Source: Opitutus sp. (GTDB lineage: Bacteria > Verrucomicrobiota > Verrucomicrobiae > Opitutales > Opitutaceae). Taken from it: a stretch of DNA of 64,000 bases. The notes beneath the pieces are model-generated. The model was not told the origin of the DNA. It made no database searches and saw only the letters and a program-made list of their open reading frames with translations. The DNA is taken from positions 124,001 to 188,000 of the forward strand of contig SIBR01000003.1 of the NCBI GenBank assembly GCA_009695065.1. Reading direction: 5' to 3'. A program made the position numbers and the translations under genes. Shown here piece by piece: positions 8,245 to 17,387 of this stretch. How positions within the stretch are numbered: the stretch's first letter is position 1; the number at the start of each line of letters is the position of its first letter.

Positions 8245-9393
8245 CTAATTCCCGGCCACCGGCAGACCGCTGGGCACCTGGGTGGGAACGGTCCGGTCGT
8301 AACCGTCATCGTTCAGTGCGCGAAGAAAGGCTTCGAGCGCGGGAAAGTTCTCCGGCGCGAGGTCGATCTGCTGCAGCAACGGGTCGAGCGGGATGGGGGC
8401 GCTTTTGTCCCCGCCATCCAAGGATTCGCTGACGCGGTCGCCCAGCTGCTCGTAGAAATTAAAGACATCCCCAAGGGAACCGAGGCTGCCGTCATGCATG
8501 TAGGGAGCCGTTCGGGGAAGATGGCGCAACGTGCGCGTGCGGACGGCGCCTCCCCCACCCGCCGTCGCATCGATCACGCCGATGAAATGCAGTTTAAAAT
8601 CCGAAAACATAGGTCCGCCGTGGCAAAGGATGCACCCGGCATCCCGAAAGACCTTCAGGCCCCGCTGCGCCTCCGCGTCCAGGGCGGCGGTCTCGCCGCG
8701 TTGAAACCGGTCGAAGGGGGTGTGTGGCGCGACCAGCGACCGCTCGAAGGCCGCGATGGCCTTGGCGAGCGTTTCGGCGGTCACGGCCCCGGCCGCCGGC
8801 CGGCCGAATGCCACCGCGAATCGCTCGCGGTATTCGGCGATCTAGCCGACGGCCCCGACGGCCCGGGCGACGGCGTCCGCCTCCGCACAAACATCGCCGC
8901 GCATTTCTTCGTGCGATCGCAGCGGCACGAACGCCTGGGTTTCCAGGCCGGCGACCCGTGCGTCCCAAAACATCGGCGACTTGGCGGGATCCAGGGCCGT
9001 GCCGCTGAGCAGGCCGTTGAACGCGGCGTTGACGATCGAAGGCGTGTTGCGGGTGAGCAGCGGCCGGTTGCTCGTCGTGCGAAACACCCGCGCCGGACCG
9101 GGGCCCGCGCCGTCGACACCGATCGGGGTGGAGCGTCCGTCCGCCCACCCAAAGGCGGGATGGTGGCAGGTGGCGCACGCCACGTCTTTGGCGGCCGAAA
9201 GAACCGGATCGAAGAACAGCAGGCGGCCGAGTGCGATCTTGGCGGGTGTGATCGGATTGTCCGCGGGATCGGGGGCGGCCAGCGGGAGCGCGGCGAGCTC
9301 CATCCCGGGCGGAAGGACGTTGGTGGGCGCGGGCTTTTCCACCCTCGCGGCCAGCAGCACGGCGAACGCCGGGAACACCACTGCCAGGCCCAT
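8245..9393 (-). pseudogene. MauG/cytochrome c peroxidase family di-heme protein interrupted by an in-frame TAG
   Basis: One continuous frame encodes both halves of a di-heme peroxidase but contains TAG at 8842-8844 (codon 184). The first half has an N-terminal signal-like segment (VVFPAFAVLLAA), the phrase LGRLLFFDPVLS and heme motif CATCH (73-77), with NTPSIVNAAFNG and FWDAR typical of the family. The second half starts IAEYRERFAVAFG and has the second heme motif CILCH, TLRHLPRTAPYMHDGSLGSL and a normal C-terminus. Everything except the stop looks intact, so this is a recent nonsense mutation, a sequence error, or a suppressed stop. An intact protein would be periplasmic and oxidise or reduce through its two c-hemes. 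Confidence 0.82.
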
Positions 9394-9493
9394 TCACTTC
9401 GCGCGCATATCGGGGCTGATGTAGCGGGGTGGAGAATCGAGTTCCAGACATTTGCGGTTGCGGCAAAACGCATGCGGCGCAGGCTCGCCGATC

Positions 9494-10912
9494 GTGAAAC
9501 TGCCCCGCTTCCTCCTCGCCCTCCTGCTCATTTCGCCTGGTTTTCATTCGGCCGGGTCGGCCGCGGAAGCTCTGCCCTTCTTTATCGAAGGATACACCGG
9601 CCAGCTCAGCGTGGCCCCCGGGGAGGACGTGACGTTTCACGTGTCGACCGGGGCGCAGAAGTTCTCCGTCGAAATCAAACGCGTGGGCGCCACCAGCGAC
9701 GTGGTTTGGTCGAAGGAAAACATTCCAGGCCGCACGCACCCGGTGCCGGAAAGCGCGTCGTCGCGCGGCTGCGCCTGGCCGGAGGCGTTTCGCGTGACGA
9801 TCCCGAAGGACTGGCGCAGCGGTTACTATCTCGCGACCTTCCGGATCGAGGATCGTGGCGGGCAATGGTCGCAGCGCGGCCGGCGCAAGGCCGAGGCCGA
9901 GGCTTGGTTCGTGGTGCGGGCCGCCGAACCGGGTTCGAAAACCAAGATTCTGATCCAACTCTCGGCCAATACTTACAACGCCTACAATAATTGGGGCGGC
10001 TTCAGTCTCTACGCTTTCAACGGCCTCGGAAAAAATCAGGGCAGCCGGGTATCATTCGACCGTCCGCCGCAGTCGCAGTTCAACACGTGGGAACATCCCT
10101 TCGTCGCTTGGGCGGAAAGCAATGGCTATACGCTCGACTACGCGGTGAACAGCGATCTCGAGGTCCGCCCCGAGCTGCTCAACCACTACCGTCTCGTCCT
10201 CAGCGTGGGCCACGATGAGTACTGGAGCACGCCGATGCGCGACAACTTGGAGGCTTTCATCGCCAAGGGCGGCAACGTCGCGTTTTTCAGCGGCAATTCG
10301 ATTTGCTGGCAGGTGCGCAGCGAAGACAACGGCCGGGCGCTGGTTTGCTGGAAGCAGAACTATCATTCCGACCCCGTCTACCAGACCGGCGATTTCAAGA
10401 CCCTGTCCACGCTCTGGAGTCACCACCTTTTGAAGCGTCCGGAGAACCAGCTTTCCGGCGTCGGCTTCCTTTGGGGCGGATACCGCAAGAGCCACGGCCA
10501 GTTCATGAATGAACCGGCGGAGTTCACGGTGCACCGGCCCGAACACTGGGTTTTCGAGGGCAGCGGCCTCAAGCGCGGCGACGTGTTTGGCGCGAAGGAC
10601 ACCATCGTCGGTTACGAAGCGGACGGCGCCGAACTCGAATGGCGGGACGGGCTGCCGTTTGCCACGCATCGCGACGGCACGCCGGAGACGTTCACGGTGC
10701 TCGGCACCTGTCCGGTGCGCTGGCATCCGGACGACAGCGAATGGTATGAGCGCTGGGAAAAGGGCCGCACGGGCGCCGCTAGCCTGGGCGTCTACACCAA
10801 GGGCGGCACGGTTTTCACGGCCGGCACGACGGATTGGGCGCATGGCTTGCGCGGCGGGGACAAGGCCGTCGAGCGAATCACGAAGAACATCCTCGACCGG
10901 CTTTCGAAGTAG
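9494..10912 (+). CDS. Secreted protein with N,N-dimethylformamidase large-subunit-like domain
   Basis: 472 residues from a GTG at 9494, which puts a clean signal peptide (KLPRFLLALLLISPGFHS) at the N-terminus; an ATG at 9452 would add 14 residues in front of it. After an N-terminal beta-sandwich region (20-145) comes the DmfA2-like part: LIQLSANTYNAYNNWGG, VLSVGHDEYWSTPMRDNLEAFIAKGGN, AFFSGNSICWQVR and a C-terminal GGTVFTAGTTDWAHGL. These match the large subunit of N,N-dimethylformamidase, but the family is wide and mostly uncharacterised, and no small subunit gene is nearby. The glutamine-amidotransferase-like fold and predicted secretion are inferred. Transcribed rightward ahead of queC. 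Confidence 0.75.
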   Translation: MKLPRFLLALLLISPGFHSAGSAAEALPFFIEGYTGQLSVAPGEDVTFHVSTGAQKFSVEIKRVGATSDVVWSKENIPGRTHPVPESASSRGCAWPEAFRVTIPKDWRSGYYLATFRIEDRGGQWSQRGRRKAEAEAWFVVRAAEPGSKTKILIQLSANTYNAYNNWGGFSLYAFNGLGKNQGSRVSFDRPPQSQFNTWEHPFVAWAESNGYTLDYAVNSDLEVRPELLNHYRLVLSVGHDEYWSTPMRDNLEAFIAKGGNVAFFSGNSICWQVRSEDNGRALVCWKQNYHSDPVYQTGDFKTLSTLWSHHLLKRPENQLSGVGFLWGGYRKSHGQFMNEPAEFTVHRPEHWVFEGSGLKRGDVFGAKDTIVGYEADGAELEWRDGLPFATHRDGTPETFTVLGTCPVRWHPDDSEWYERWEKGRTGAASLGVYTKGGTVFTAGTTDWAHGLRGGDKAVERITKNILDRLSK

Positions 10913-11001
10913 GCCGGGCCGCAAGGCGGCGGGCGCTCCAGCGGAGCCGCCGGCCGGAGAAGAATTTTGCAACCGGGACAATCCCGCGACAGGGTGCGGC
11001 G

Positions 11002-11697
11002 ATGAAAGTCGTAGTGCTTTGCTCTGGCGGCATGGATTCCGTGACGGCGCTCCATTGGGCGCGGTCCGGACATGAGGTGGTCGCGGTCGTGAGCTTCGAC
11101 TACGGCGCAAAGCACAACCATCGGGAGATCCCGTTTGCCGCGGAGCACGCCGCGCGGATCGGCGCGCGGCACGAGGTGATCGTGCTCGATTTCGTGAACC
11201 GGCTGTTTGCGTCGGACCTACTGAAGAGCGGTGGCGAGATTCCGGAGGGCCATTACGAGGCGGAAAACATGAAGCAGACGGTCGTGCCGTTTCGGAATGC
11301 CATCATGCTTTCGATTGCCGCCGGTTTCGCGGAGAGCGTGGGTGCGGCGGGACTCGTGATCGCGGCGCACGGCGGCGACCACGCGATCTATCCGGATTGC
11401 CGCGAGGACTTCATGCGGGCGATGGGCGAGGCGATACGGCTTGGCACCTATGTCGAAGAACAGCTGCTCCGTCCTTTCATCGCGCTGAACAAAGCCGGAA
11501 TTGCGGTTGAGGGTACCCGGCTCGGGGTGGATTTCGCGCGCACCTGGTCGTGCTACAAAGGCGGGCCGATGCATTGCGGCAAATGCGGCACCTGCGTCGA
11601 ACGGCGGGAGGCCTTTGTCGCGGCGGGGCTGGTGGATCCGACGGTTTACGCCTCGTTGGCGCTACTGCCGGCCAAACCGAAAAAAGAGAACGATTAA
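11002..11697 (+). CDS. queC: 7-cyano-7-deazaguanine synthase QueC
   Basis: 231 residues. ATP-dependent conversion of 7-carboxy-7-deazaguanine to preQ0 for queuosine synthesis. The PP-loop motif SGGMDS is at residues 8-13, followed by FDYGAKHNHRE; VVPFRNAIMLSIAAG and AHGGDHAIYPDCR are family hallmarks. The C-terminal zinc site CYKGGPMHCGKCGTCVERR is complete. The ATG at 11002 gives the canonical start MKVVVLCSGG. The next gene, queE, makes its substrate. A strong nested hairpin overlaps the queC stop region. Confidence 0.95.
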   Translation: MKVVVLCSGGMDSVTALHWARSGHEVVAVVSFDYGAKHNHREIPFAAEHAARIGARHEVIVLDFVNRLFASDLLKSGGEIPEGHYEAENMKQTVVPFRNAIMLSIAAGFAESVGAAGLVIAAHGGDHAIYPDCREDFMRAMGEAIRLGTYVEEQLLRPFIALNKAGIAVEGTRLGVDFARTWSCYKGGPMHCGKCGTCVERREAFVAAGLVDPTVYASLALLPAKPKKEND

Positions 11698-11743
11698 GAG
11701 AACGAGGAAATCGCAGCTCGTTCTCCTGCTCGTAATCGTTCTC
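11686..11743. repeat. Nested inverted repeat built from GAGAACGA words between queC and queE
   Basis: Outer arms GAGAACGATTA (11686-11696) and TAATCGTTCTC (11733-11743) are perfect over 11 bases. Inside lie GAGAACGAG (11698-11706) and CTCGTTCTC (11717-11725), perfect over 9. Each arm thus repeats the same word. There is no U-tract, so it is not a classical terminator; it overlaps the last codons of queC. Confidence 0.75.
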
Positions 11744-11757
11744 GTTCTCTTTGTTCG

Positions 11758-12453
11758 ATGCTGATCGCCGAGATATTCCATTCGCTCCAGGGTGAGGGTG
11801 AGCTCACTGGCATGCCGTCGGTTTTTGTGCGCACGAGCGGCTGCAATTTGCGCTGCACGTGGTGCGACACGCCCTATGCCTCGTGGAATCCCGAGGGGGA
11901 GCACCGGACCGTGGCGCAGATCGTCGCGGCGGTGGAAGCGCATCCCCGGACGCGCCACGTTGTTCTGACCGGGGGTGAACCGATGCTCGCCCAGGAGCTG
12001 CGCGATCTCGCGGCCGAGCTGAGGAAAAGCGGCCGCCATATCACCATCGAAACCGCGGCAACGATTGCGCCGGGCGACATCGCCTGCGATCTCGCGTCGC
12101 TCTCGCCCAAGCTGTTGAACTCCGCGCCGGATCCAATCGAGCACGCGGCGTGGCGCAAAAAGCACGAAGCCACCCGCTGGCAGCCGGACGTGGTGCGGGC
12201 CTGGATCGATCGCTATCCCTATCAATTCAAGTTCGTGGTCGCACAGCCGGAGGATGTCGATGAACTCGAGGCCATGCTCGCGGCGCTGAAGCGCGACATT
12301 CCACGGCACAAGGTGCTGCTGATGCCGGAGGGCACGACGCTGGAAAAAATCCGCGGGCGGGCGGTGTGGCTGGGAGAGCTGTGCAAGGCGCGGGGCTATC
12401 GCTACGCGCACCGCCTGCACCTCGAACTTTATGGCAACCGGCGCGGAACCTGA
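11758..12453 (+). CDS. queE: 7-carboxy-7-deazaguanine synthase QueE (radical SAM)
   Basis: 231 residues. Radical SAM enzyme converting 6-carboxytetrahydropterin to 7-carboxy-7-deazaguanine. FHSLQGEGELTGMPSVFVRTSGCNLRCTWCDTPYASW contains the CxxxCxxC cluster motif within CNLRCTWC (about residues 31-38) and the typical QGEG substrate segment; LTGGEPML is the SAM-binding GGE motif. It follows queC with 60 bases between and overlaps exoD by 23 bases. queD and queF are not in the window. Confidence 0.94.
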   Translation: MLIAEIFHSLQGEGELTGMPSVFVRTSGCNLRCTWCDTPYASWNPEGEHRTVAQIVAAVEAHPRTRHVVLTGGEPMLAQELRDLAAELRKSGRHITIETAATIAPGDIACDLASLSPKLLNSAPDPIEHAAWRKKHEATRWQPDVVRAWIDRYPYQFKFVVAQPEDVDELEAMLAALKRDIPRHKVLLMPEGTTLEKIRGRAVWLGELCKARGYRYAHRLHLELYGNRRGT

Positions 12454-13141
12454 GAATCCGTCGCGGGTTCCCGTGCCCGGCCACTCCGTCATCGTGCCGG
12501 CCGATCCGCTGCGGCCGCGCAAATTGTCGGAGGAGTTCGCGATGATCCTGCGCGAGTTTGAAGTGGAAACCGTGACGCTGCGCGAGGTGCTGGGTTTGCT
12601 GCACGGGCGGGGCTATGTGCTGCTGATGATGCTGCTGGCGCTGCCGTTCTGCGGCCCGGTCCCGTTGCCCGGGTTGTCGACCCCGTTCGGACTCGTGATT
12701 GCGTTGATCGGCATCCGGCTGGCCCTCGGCGAGAAGCCCTGGCTGCCGGCCCGGTTGCTCGACACCCGGTTGCCGCCGGAATTCTTCGCAAAGGTTTTTG
12801 CCGTCACGCAGAAGATTCTGATCTGGTTCGAACGGTTGCTGCGGCCCCGTTTCCTGTGGGTGACGGCTTCGTCACGTTTGGAGCAGTTGCATGCAGTTTC
12901 CGTGGTGATCTGCGCGGCGATGTTGTTGCTGCCGCTGCCGATTCCTTTCAGTAACGTGGTTCCCGCCTGGGCCATCATGCTGATCGCCGGCGGGCTGTTG
13001 GAGCGCGATGGGGCGTTCATCATCGCAGGGCACGGCGCGACGCTGGTGACCGTGGTGTTTTTTGGCGCGATCGCCGTCTTTGGGGTGGAGGGCGTGCAGT
13101 ATGCCTGGAACTGGCTGCGTAGTGCGATCAACGGGTCTTGA
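12431..13141 (+). CDS. exoD: ExoD family membrane protein
   Basis: 236 residues. After a cytoplasmic N-terminus come several membrane segments, beginning with VLLMMLLALPFCGPVPLPG and LVIALIGIRLALG, then AVSVVICAAMLLLPLPIPFSN and the C-terminal VTVVFFGAIAVFG. The proline-glycine-rich loops PxxGPxPLPGLST and PIPFSNVVPAWAI are typical of the ExoD (exopolysaccharide synthesis) family, whose biochemical role is not known. The start at 12431 overlaps queE by 23 bases; a later start is possible because the first 40 residues are low in conservation signals. Confidence 0.78.
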   Translation: MATGAEPENPSRVPVPGHSVIVPADPLRPRKLSEEFAMILREFEVETVTLREVLGLLHGRGYVLLMMLLALPFCGPVPLPGLSTPFGLVIALIGIRLALGEKPWLPARLLDTRLPPEFFAKVFAVTQKILIWFERLLRPRFLWVTASSRLEQLHAVSVVICAAMLLLPLPIPFSNVVPAWAIMLIAGGLLERDGAFIIAGHGATLVTVVFFGAIAVFGVEGVQYAWNWLRSAINGS

Positions 13142-13255
13142 AACCGGCGCCGGGGCCCCCGGCCTCGCCGCGAAGTGGGATTCCAGCAATTGCGGGAACG
13201 CCGCGGGCCGGTGCTTGCGGCGGCTGGGCCGGCCTGCACCCTTTCGGCCGCACCC

Positions 13256-14548
13256 ATGAGCCCGGCGGCAGCAACCACGCAACCGAAGTTTCACTACGCA
13301 TGGATCGTGGCGGGAGTAACATTTGTCACGTTGCTCGCCGCGGCGGGTGCGCGCGCCACACCCGGCGTGATCATCCTGCCTTTTGGCAACGAGTTTCAAT
13401 GGAGCCGGGCGAAGGTGTCATCGGTCATTTCGATCAACATCTTTTTGTACGGCTTGGTCGGCCCTTTTGCCGCGGCGCTTTACCAACGATTCGGACTGAG
13501 GCGCACCATGGTGGCGGCGATGCTGCTGGTGAGCACGGGCTATGGCGGCTCGACGTTCGTGACCGCCTATTGGCAATTCGTGCTCCTGTGGGGCGTGGTG
13601 GTCGGAGTCGGATCGGGTATGGCGGCGACGGTTCTCGGTGCGGCGGTGGCCAATCGCTGGTTCACGGAACGCCGCGGGCTGGTCATGGGGGTGCTCACGG
13701 CCAGCACGGCGACGGGACAATTGGTTTTTCTGCCGGCGCTGGCCCGCGCGGTGACCGCGGATGGCTGGCGGGCCGCGCCGCTGATCGTGGCCGCGGCGAC
13801 GCTCGCCGTGGTGCCGGTCATCTGGTTTCTGATGCGCGACGATCCGCGCGACGTCGGGCAGCGTCCGTACGGAGAAACGGGGCCGGTCGAGCCGATGGAG
13901 ACAGCGTCCGTTCCGGCCGGAAATCCGGCCGCCCGCGCGGTTGCGGTATTGGTGGAAGCGGCGCGCGTGCGCGATTTCTGGCTGCTAGCCGGTTCGTTTT
14001 TTGTCTGCGGCGCGAGCACGAACGGTTTGGTCGGCACGCATCTCGTGGCGGCCTCGTTCGATTGCGGCATTCCGGAAGTCCGGGCCGCCAGCTTGCTGGC
14101 GATGATGGGACTTTTCGATCTCGTCGGCACCACGGCTTCCGGCTGGCTCAGCGACCGCTACAATTGTCGTTACCTGCTCTTCGGGTACTACGGGTTGCGG
14201 GGATTGTCCCTGATGTTTCTGCCGCAGGCCTTGCTCGGCCCCGCCGCCGGGCTCGGCGTGTTCGCCGTGTTTTACGGGCTTGATTGGATCGCGACGGTTC
14301 CGCCCACCGTGCGCTTGACCGGCACGGTGTTTGGTCGCGAACGCGCGAGCATTGTCTTCGGTTGGATTGGGGCAGCGCATCAGGTCGGCGCCGCGTTTGC
14401 GGCGTTCGCGGCGGGGGCGATTCGCACCCAGGCGGGCAGCTATGCCCCGGCGTTCATTGGGGCCGGGGCGCTTTGCGTGATGGCCGCGCTGGCGGTCCTG
14501 CCCATCGCGCGGACGAAAAACCTGACGCCGGCTACGGCTGGCGCCTGA
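13256..14548 (+). CDS. Major facilitator superfamily transporter
   Basis: 430 residues with about 12 hydrophobic segments. The N-terminus FHYAWIVAGVTFVTLLAAAG and the sequence GVGSGMAATVLGAAVANRWFTERRGLVMG, followed by LMRDDPRDVGQRPYG at the central loop, resemble the oxalate/formate antiporter and monocarboxylate-porter branch of MFS. The ligand is unknown. ATG at 13256 is chosen because the preceding in-frame stretch is basic and not membrane-like. Its end overlaps the end of the convergent FeoB-associated gene by 17 bases. Confidence 0.83.
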   Translation: MSPAAATTQPKFHYAWIVAGVTFVTLLAAAGARATPGVIILPFGNEFQWSRAKVSSVISINIFLYGLVGPFAAALYQRFGLRRTMVAAMLLVSTGYGGSTFVTAYWQFVLLWGVVVGVGSGMAATVLGAAVANRWFTERRGLVMGVLTASTATGQLVFLPALARAVTADGWRAAPLIVAAATLAVVPVIWFLMRDDPRDVGQRPYGETGPVEPMETASVPAGNPAARAVAVLVEAARVRDFWLLAGSFFVCGASTNGLVGTHLVAASFDCGIPEVRAASLLAMMGLFDLVGTTASGWLSDRYNCRYLLFGYYGLRGLSLMFLPQALLGPAAGLGVFAVFYGLDWIATVPPTVRLTGTVFGRERASIVFGWIGAAHQVGAAFAAFAAGAIRTQAGSYAPAFIGAGALCVMAALAVLPIARTKNLTPATAGA

Positions 14549-14702
14549 GGTGCGCCTGCAGCTTCTTGATTTCCGGGCTGACGGCGCCGCAATCGCTGCC
14601 GCAGCCGGGATGCTTGCGCTTCGCGATCGCGCGGAGTACGAGCCAAGTCGCCGCGAGAGCGACGACGGCGAGGGCAACGTAGGTTTGGATTTGAGAACTC
14701 AT
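14532..14702 (-). CDS. FeoB-associated Cys-rich membrane protein
   Basis: 56 residues: one membrane segment (YVALAVVALAATWLVLRAI) followed by a cytoplasmic KRKHPGCGSDCG cysteine motif and a short helical tail. Size, motif and position directly after feoB identify the small FeoB-associated family; it may help FeoB assembly or handle iron, but the role is not settled. Only one base separates the feoB stop codon from this ATG, so the two are probably translationally coupled. Confidence 0.82.
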   Translation of the reverse strand: MSSQIQTYVALAVVALAATWLVLRAIAKRKHPGCGSDCGAVSPEIKKLQAHLRRQP

Positions 14703-14703
14703 C

Positions 14704-16839
14704 TTAGAAGCCAAGCGCGCGGCCGGCTTGGAAGACAATGAAGCACACAATCCAGGCGGTGCCAGTCATGTAAAATGTTTGGAAGACCGGCCACTTCCAG
14801 CCGTTGGTTTCGCGTTTCACGACGGCGATCGTGCTCACGCACTGCATCGCGAAGACGTAGAAGATCATCAGCGTGAAACAAACCAGCGGCGTGAAGAGCG
14901 CGCGGCCGTCGGGCCATTTGGCGGCGAGCATCGCGTGACGCAGCGGGGCGATGTTTTCGTCGGAGGATTCGGCGTTGAAGACGACGCCCATGGTCGAGAC
15001 GAACACCTCGCGCGCGGCAAACGAGGTGATGAGACCGATGCCAATCTGCCAGTCGAAGCCGAGCGGTTTGATCACCGGTTCGAGCGCGTGGCCGGCGCGG
15101 CCGGCGAAGCTTTGCGCGAGTTGTGCGGTCGGGGTCGCGCCGGCGGGCGCCTTTGGGTAGGCGGCGAGAAACCACAGCACGATGCTGATGCCGAGGATGA
15201 CGGTGCCGGCGCGGCGCACGAAGACCCAGGCGCGTTCGAACATATGGATGGCCACATCCTTCACCCGCGGTAGCCGGTAGGGCGGAAGCTCCATGATCAT
15301 CAGCGGCGGCGCGCCCTTCAGCAGCGTGCGCTTGAACAGCCAGGCGAAACCGAACGCGCCGAGCGTGCCGAGAGAGTACATTAGCAGCATAAGACCGACC
15401 TTCGCGCCGAGCGACACCCGGTCACCCGGCAGGAGCGCGGCGATCATCAGCAAATAGACCGGCAGGCGGGCGGAGCAGCTCATCAACGGGGCGACGAGGA
15501 TGGTGACGAGGCGGTCCTTGGGATCCTCGATGGTGCGCGTAGCCATGATGCCGGGGATGGCACACGCGTAGGAGCTGAGGAGCGGGATGAAACTTTTTCC
15601 GTTCAATCCGACGCGGCTCATCAGCCGGTCCATGATAAATGCGGCGCGGGCCATGTAACCGGTGCTTTCGAGCAGTCCGATGAAGAAAAACAGAATCAGG
15701 ATTTGCGGGAGAAACTTGATCACGCCGCCGACGCCGCCGATCGCGCCGGCGGTGACGAGATCGCGCAGGTCGCCCGCGGTCATCGCGTGTTTGACCCAGT
15801 TGGCGAGCGCCGCGGTCTGGTCGTCGATCCAGTTCATCGGAATCTCGGCCAGCGTGAAGATGCTCACGAACAGCAGCGTCATCACCGAGCCGAGCATGAG
15901 CCAGCCCCAGAGCGGATGGGTGGCAACGGCGTCGATTTTGTCCGAAACGGTTGGGCCGGTGCTGCCGGTGCGTAGCACCACCTCGGCGGCGATGCGGCCG
16001 ATGGCGTCGTAACGGGAGCTGACCAGCGAACCGGCCCAGTCGGTCCCCTCGCCCGCCCAGCGTTTCTGCCAGCCGTGCAAAATCTCCCCGGTGCGAGCGC
16101 TGAGCGGCGTCGAGCCGGCGACGCGCACGCTGTCCTGATCGGTGAGCAGGAGCAGGGCCTCGGCGCGGGCGATGAGGGGCGACTTGCCATCGCTGGCGGT
16201 CAGAGAGGCTTGTAGCTCGGCCACCGCGGGCGCGATCGGCGCCGGGATGTTCCAGGCATGGCGCGAAAGCGGCAGGTCGGTCCGGCTCATCGCGAGCTTC
16301 AGATCGATGAGGCCTTTGCCGTGGACGGCTTCGCAGGAGATGACGGGAATGCCGAGTTCGTGTTCGAGCCGGGCCACGCGGATGTCGAGTCCGGCCTCCG
16401 CCGCCAGGTCCATCATGTTAAGGACGAGGATGACGGGTCGGCCCAGATCGAGAATTTGATGAACGAGATAAAGATTCCGCTCGAGGTTCGTCGCATCCAC
16501 GATGCACAGGATGCGATCGGGTTGTTCCGTATCGGCGCGGCGACCGAGCAGCACGTCCCGGGTGACCGCTTCGTCGGGCGACCGTGCGGCGAGCGAATAA
16601 GCCCCGGGCAAATCGATGACGGTGATCGGCTGGCCGTGTTGCGAGTATGCGGTGCCGACCTTCTTCTCCACCGTGACGCCGGGGTAATTCCCGACTTTTT
16701 GCTTCAGGCCGGTAAGGGCGTTAAAAAGCGTGCTTTTGCCGCAGTTCGGATTTCCGACGAGCGCGTAAACCGGGGTCCGGCGGTCCGCGGAGGACGATTG
16801 GACGACGGAAGGTTGAAAGACATGAGCGGGTGCACGCAT
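14704..16839 (-). CDS. feoB: Ferrous iron transport protein FeoB
   Basis: 711 residues. GTPase domain at the N-terminus: G1 GNPNCGKST (about 29-37), switch region NYPGVTVEKK, G3 DLPGAYSL, G4 LNMMD; a helical linker with GDI-like role follows. The membrane part has two Gate motifs, including SYACAIPGIMATRTIEDPKDR and the downstream CVSTIAVVKRETNGWKWPVFQ. Transports Fe(II) across the inner membrane. It follows two feoA genes on the same strand and precedes the Cys-rich partner, a complete Feo locus. Confidence 0.96.
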   Translation of the reverse strand: MRAPAHVFQPSVVQSSSADRRTPVYALVGNPNCGKSTLFNALTGLKQKVGNYPGVTVEKKVGTAYSQHGQPITVIDLPGAYSLAARSPDEAVTRDVLLGRRADTEQPDRILCIVDATNLERNLYLVHQILDLGRPVILVLNMMDLAAEAGLDIRVARLEHELGIPVISCEAVHGKGLIDLKLAMSRTDLPLSRHAWNIPAPIAPAVAELQASLTASDGKSPLIARAEALLLLTDQDSVRVAGSTPLSARTGEILHGWQKRWAGEGTDWAGSLVSSRYDAIGRIAAEVVLRTGSTGPTVSDKIDAVATHPLWGWLMLGSVMTLLFVSIFTLAEIPMNWIDDQTAALANWVKHAMTAGDLRDLVTAGAIGGVGGVIKFLPQILILFFFIGLLESTGYMARAAFIMDRLMSRVGLNGKSFIPLLSSYACAIPGIMATRTIEDPKDRLVTILVAPLMSCSARLPVYLLMIAALLPGDRVSLGAKVGLMLLMYSLGTLGAFGFAWLFKRTLLKGAPPLMIMELPPYRLPRVKDVAIHMFERAWVFVRRAGTVILGISIVLWFLAAYPKAPAGATPTAQLAQSFAGRAGHALEPVIKPLGFDWQIGIGLITSFAAREVFVSTMGVVFNAESSDENIAPLRHAMLAAKWPDGRALFTPLVCFTLMIFYVFAMQCVSTIAVVKRETNGWKWPVFQTFYMTGTAWIVCFIVFQAGRALGF

Positions 16840-16861
16840 CGTGGGACGGCGGGTCCGGCTT

Positions 16862-17098
16862 TCAGGGCTCCGCTTTCAAGAGTTCCACGATGATGTGTTC
16901 TGCCTCGGATTTTCTCAGCGTGAGGTGGTAACCACGGAGTTTGATTTCCAGCGGGTCGCCGAGCGGGGCGGTCCGGACAAGCGTCACGGGAGTTCCCGCA
17001 ATCAGCCCCATTTCCCGGAGGCGGACAAACGCCGACCCGCTCGGAGGGAAGCTGCGGATGGCAGCGGTCGCGCCGACGGCGAGTTCGGAAAGTTTCAT
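16862..17098 (-). CDS. feoA: FeoA family protein (second copy)
   Basis: 78 residues. SH3-like FeoA domain: MKLSELAVGATAAIRSF, VRLREMGLIAGTPVTLVRTAPLGDPLEIKLRGYHLTLRKSEAEHIIVE. FeoA is a small cytoplasmic regulator or activator of FeoB. This copy directly precedes feoB and is the more canonical of the two (RxMGLxPG and DPLxIxLRGYxLxLR patterns). A later start was chosen over an upstream in-frame ATG because MKLSEL is the family N-terminus. Confidence 0.92.
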   Translation of the reverse strand: MKLSELAVGATAAIRSFPPSGSAFVRLREMGLIAGTPVTLVRTAPLGDPLEIKLRGYHLTLRKSEAEHIIVELLKAEP

Positions 17099-17117
17099 CG
17101 GCGCGGACTGGCGGTGG

Positions 17118-17369
17118 TCAGCGCCGACCGAGTTGCTCGACGATGATGCACCGGGCCGCGCCGTGGCTGAGGGCAATACGGGTCCCGTTGACCTGGCAAA
17201 TGAAAGGTCCCGAACCTCCCACTTTGGTGACGAAGGCAGATTCGCCGAAGCCCATTTCGCGCACTCGCTGGCAAAAATCCGCTTCTCCGGTCAGTTCGCG
17301 GACCCGACCCAAGGCCCCAGCGGGCAGCTGGCATAAAGTCAGAACCGGATTGGAAACAGGGTGGCTCAT
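17118..17369 (-). CDS. feoA: FeoA family protein (first copy)
   Basis: 83 residues, FeoA-like SH3 fold: LCQLPAGALGRVRELTGEADFCQRVREMGFGESAFVTKVGGSGPFICQVNGTRIALSHGAARCIIVEQL. More divergent than the second copy and with extra cysteines (Cys13, Cys33, Cys58, Cys74). First gene of the feo operon. Two FeoA-type proteins encoded in tandem are common in this type of locus; they may form a heteromer with FeoB. Confidence 0.87.
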   Translation of the reverse strand: MSHPVSNPVLTLCQLPAGALGRVRELTGEADFCQRVREMGFGESAFVTKVGGSGPFICQVNGTRIALSHGAARCIIVEQLGRR

Positions 17370-17387
17370 CTCTCGGTGGAAGCGTAT

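Noticed and set aside
7930..9990. Plus-strand frame of about 686 codons spanning the peptidase end, the peroxidase and the DmfA2-like start
   Set aside because: It crosses three genes with recognisable products in other frames and has no motif of its own.
10913..11001. PreQ1 riboswitch upstream of queC
   Set aside because: The leader is under 90 bases, and I could not find a preQ1 aptamer hairpin followed by an A-rich tail that covers the ribosome binding site.
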